Source: Trachythela sp. YZ-2020
Taxonomy: Eukaryota > Cnidaria > Anthozoa > Malacalcyonacea > Clavulariidae
Direction of reading: 5' to 3'
DNA: 64,000 nucleotides
NCBI GenBank assembly: GCA_016169945.1
Contig: JADLSH010000190.1
Coordinates: forward strand, 62,001 to 126,000
The translations under genes and the position numbers were made by a program. The notes under the pieces were generated by a model. That model saw only the letters and a list, made by a program, of their open reading frames with translations. It had not been told where the DNA came from and searched no databases. Each line of letters opens with the position of its first letter. Within the stretch, counting starts at the first letter, position 1. Below are positions 63,396 to 64,000 of this stretch, piece by piece.

Positions 63396-63612
63396 AGGCC
63401 CAGACACACCGAACGCGATTCGGCAACGCGACTTTTCAGTTTTTAAGAGTAGTAAATACAACCGTCTATGGAAGGAAATTTTAAAAGATATGCAGACCAA
63501 ATAACTCAAACTGAATATTTGAAAAACATAAAACAGGATCAAAGTTATATGTGTCAGTGAAAATCGAAAATTGGCGTCGCGTTGCCGAATCGCGTTCGGT
63601 GTGTCTGGGCCT
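63396..63612. mobile_element. MITE, PIF/Harbinger-like, TAA TSD
   Basis: Perfect inverted ends of at least 37 bp: AGGCCCAGACACACCGAACG at the left and CGTTCGGTGTGTCTGGGCCT at the right, flanked on both sides by TAA. The near-identity of the arms suggests recent activity. Confidence 0.9.
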
Positions 63613-63706
63613 TAAACCTCGAATTAAAATGTTTAGAAACCATAAACAACGCTTAGCAAACGTTCTTGTAAGGGCTTAAAAGCGAAGCAAAAGCTTTCTT
63701 ACTGAC

Positions 63707-63773
63707 CTTACACATCACCACGTGCTCTTGACCGATCGGCAACTTAAGTCCGCTTTCTCGTAAAATTTCTCCC
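63707..63773 (-). CDS. Possible internal exon of an unidentified gene
   Basis: An acceptor (GCATTTTCAG) and donor (AAGGTCAGT) bound 67 nt open in one frame, encoding ILRESGLKLPIGQEHVV and MCK. The codon content looks protein-like, but I do not recognise the family. It could be chance. The gene would continue on both sides. Confidence 0.3.
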
Positions 63774-64000
63774 CTGAAAATGCGGACAAATCAAATATAA
63801 ATTACATAAACAAAAGCAAAGTTATTTCCAGACATCACCGCAACAAAATTTGGCAGAAATACTTTGGGAAAAGCGAAAATAGTCAAAATACAACAAGCGA
63901 AGTAATCCGAATTAGGAATCTACTCGCGTTTCAAATTCATAATACAACAGTCAACAGCGATAACTTAATAAAATACACATTACAAATGTTTATATAACTG

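Noticed and set aside
63316..63504. Plus-strand ORF of 62 codons
   Set aside because: Half of it lies in the Harbinger-like MITE end.

Overview
This window is animal (metazoan) nuclear DNA, most likely from a marine or freshwater invertebrate. The genes are split into many short exons with GT-AG introns. They encode typical animal proteins, and the introns are full of tRNA-derived SINEs, MITEs, minisatellites and one hAT element. The species cannot be fixed from the sequence alone. There are no bacterial operons, ribosome-binding sites or CRISPR arrays.

Layout. (1) 1-2323: no recognised gene; one palindromic MITE. (2) 2324-7503 minus: a complete Notchless/NLE1 gene, 16 exons, 485 codons before the stop. 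(3) 8015-9459 plus: mitochondrial ribosomal protein L18, with a hAT element (8-bp target duplication) in intron 1. (4) 9723-11021 and 11953-13419, both minus: two tandem p24/TMED genes. The second has a duplicated 102-nt exon pair separated by a 22-nt intron, which looks like mutually exclusive splicing. (5) 14505-20558 plus: a secreted modular protein (AbfB-like beta-trefoil, proline-rich linker, thrombospondin type 1, fibronectin type II, Cys cluster). (6) 20941-25619 minus: an AidB-like acyl-CoA dehydrogenase, head to head with (7) 25642-27391 plus: protein-L-isoaspartate O-methyltransferase with an N-terminal extension. (8) 28151-35470 minus: a Spinster-family (SPNS) major facilitator transporter with a repetitive acidic tail. 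(9) 35788-35998 minus: one terminal exon of a Rho-type GTPase whose other exons are not visible. (10) about 36190-59797: a satellite array of about 25 copies of a roughly 965-bp unit. Each unit is built of three 76-bp hairpin-forming subrepeats and three subrepeats of about 125 bp, and decayed copies lie on both edges. (11) about 61077-62953: an 18/36-bp minisatellite enclosed by inverted-repeat arms. (12) to 64000: short direct repeats, a Harbinger-like MITE and one possible exon.

The genes are mostly unrelated housekeeping functions: 60S ribosome assembly, mitochondrial translation, ER-Golgi traffic, acyl-CoA metabolism, protein repair and lysosomal lipid export. No joint pathway is implied. 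The least ordinary features are the duplicated TMED exon pair, the modular secreted protein and the satellite array. All exon models were read by eye from splice signals, reading-frame continuity and family resemblance; no transcript or database search was available.
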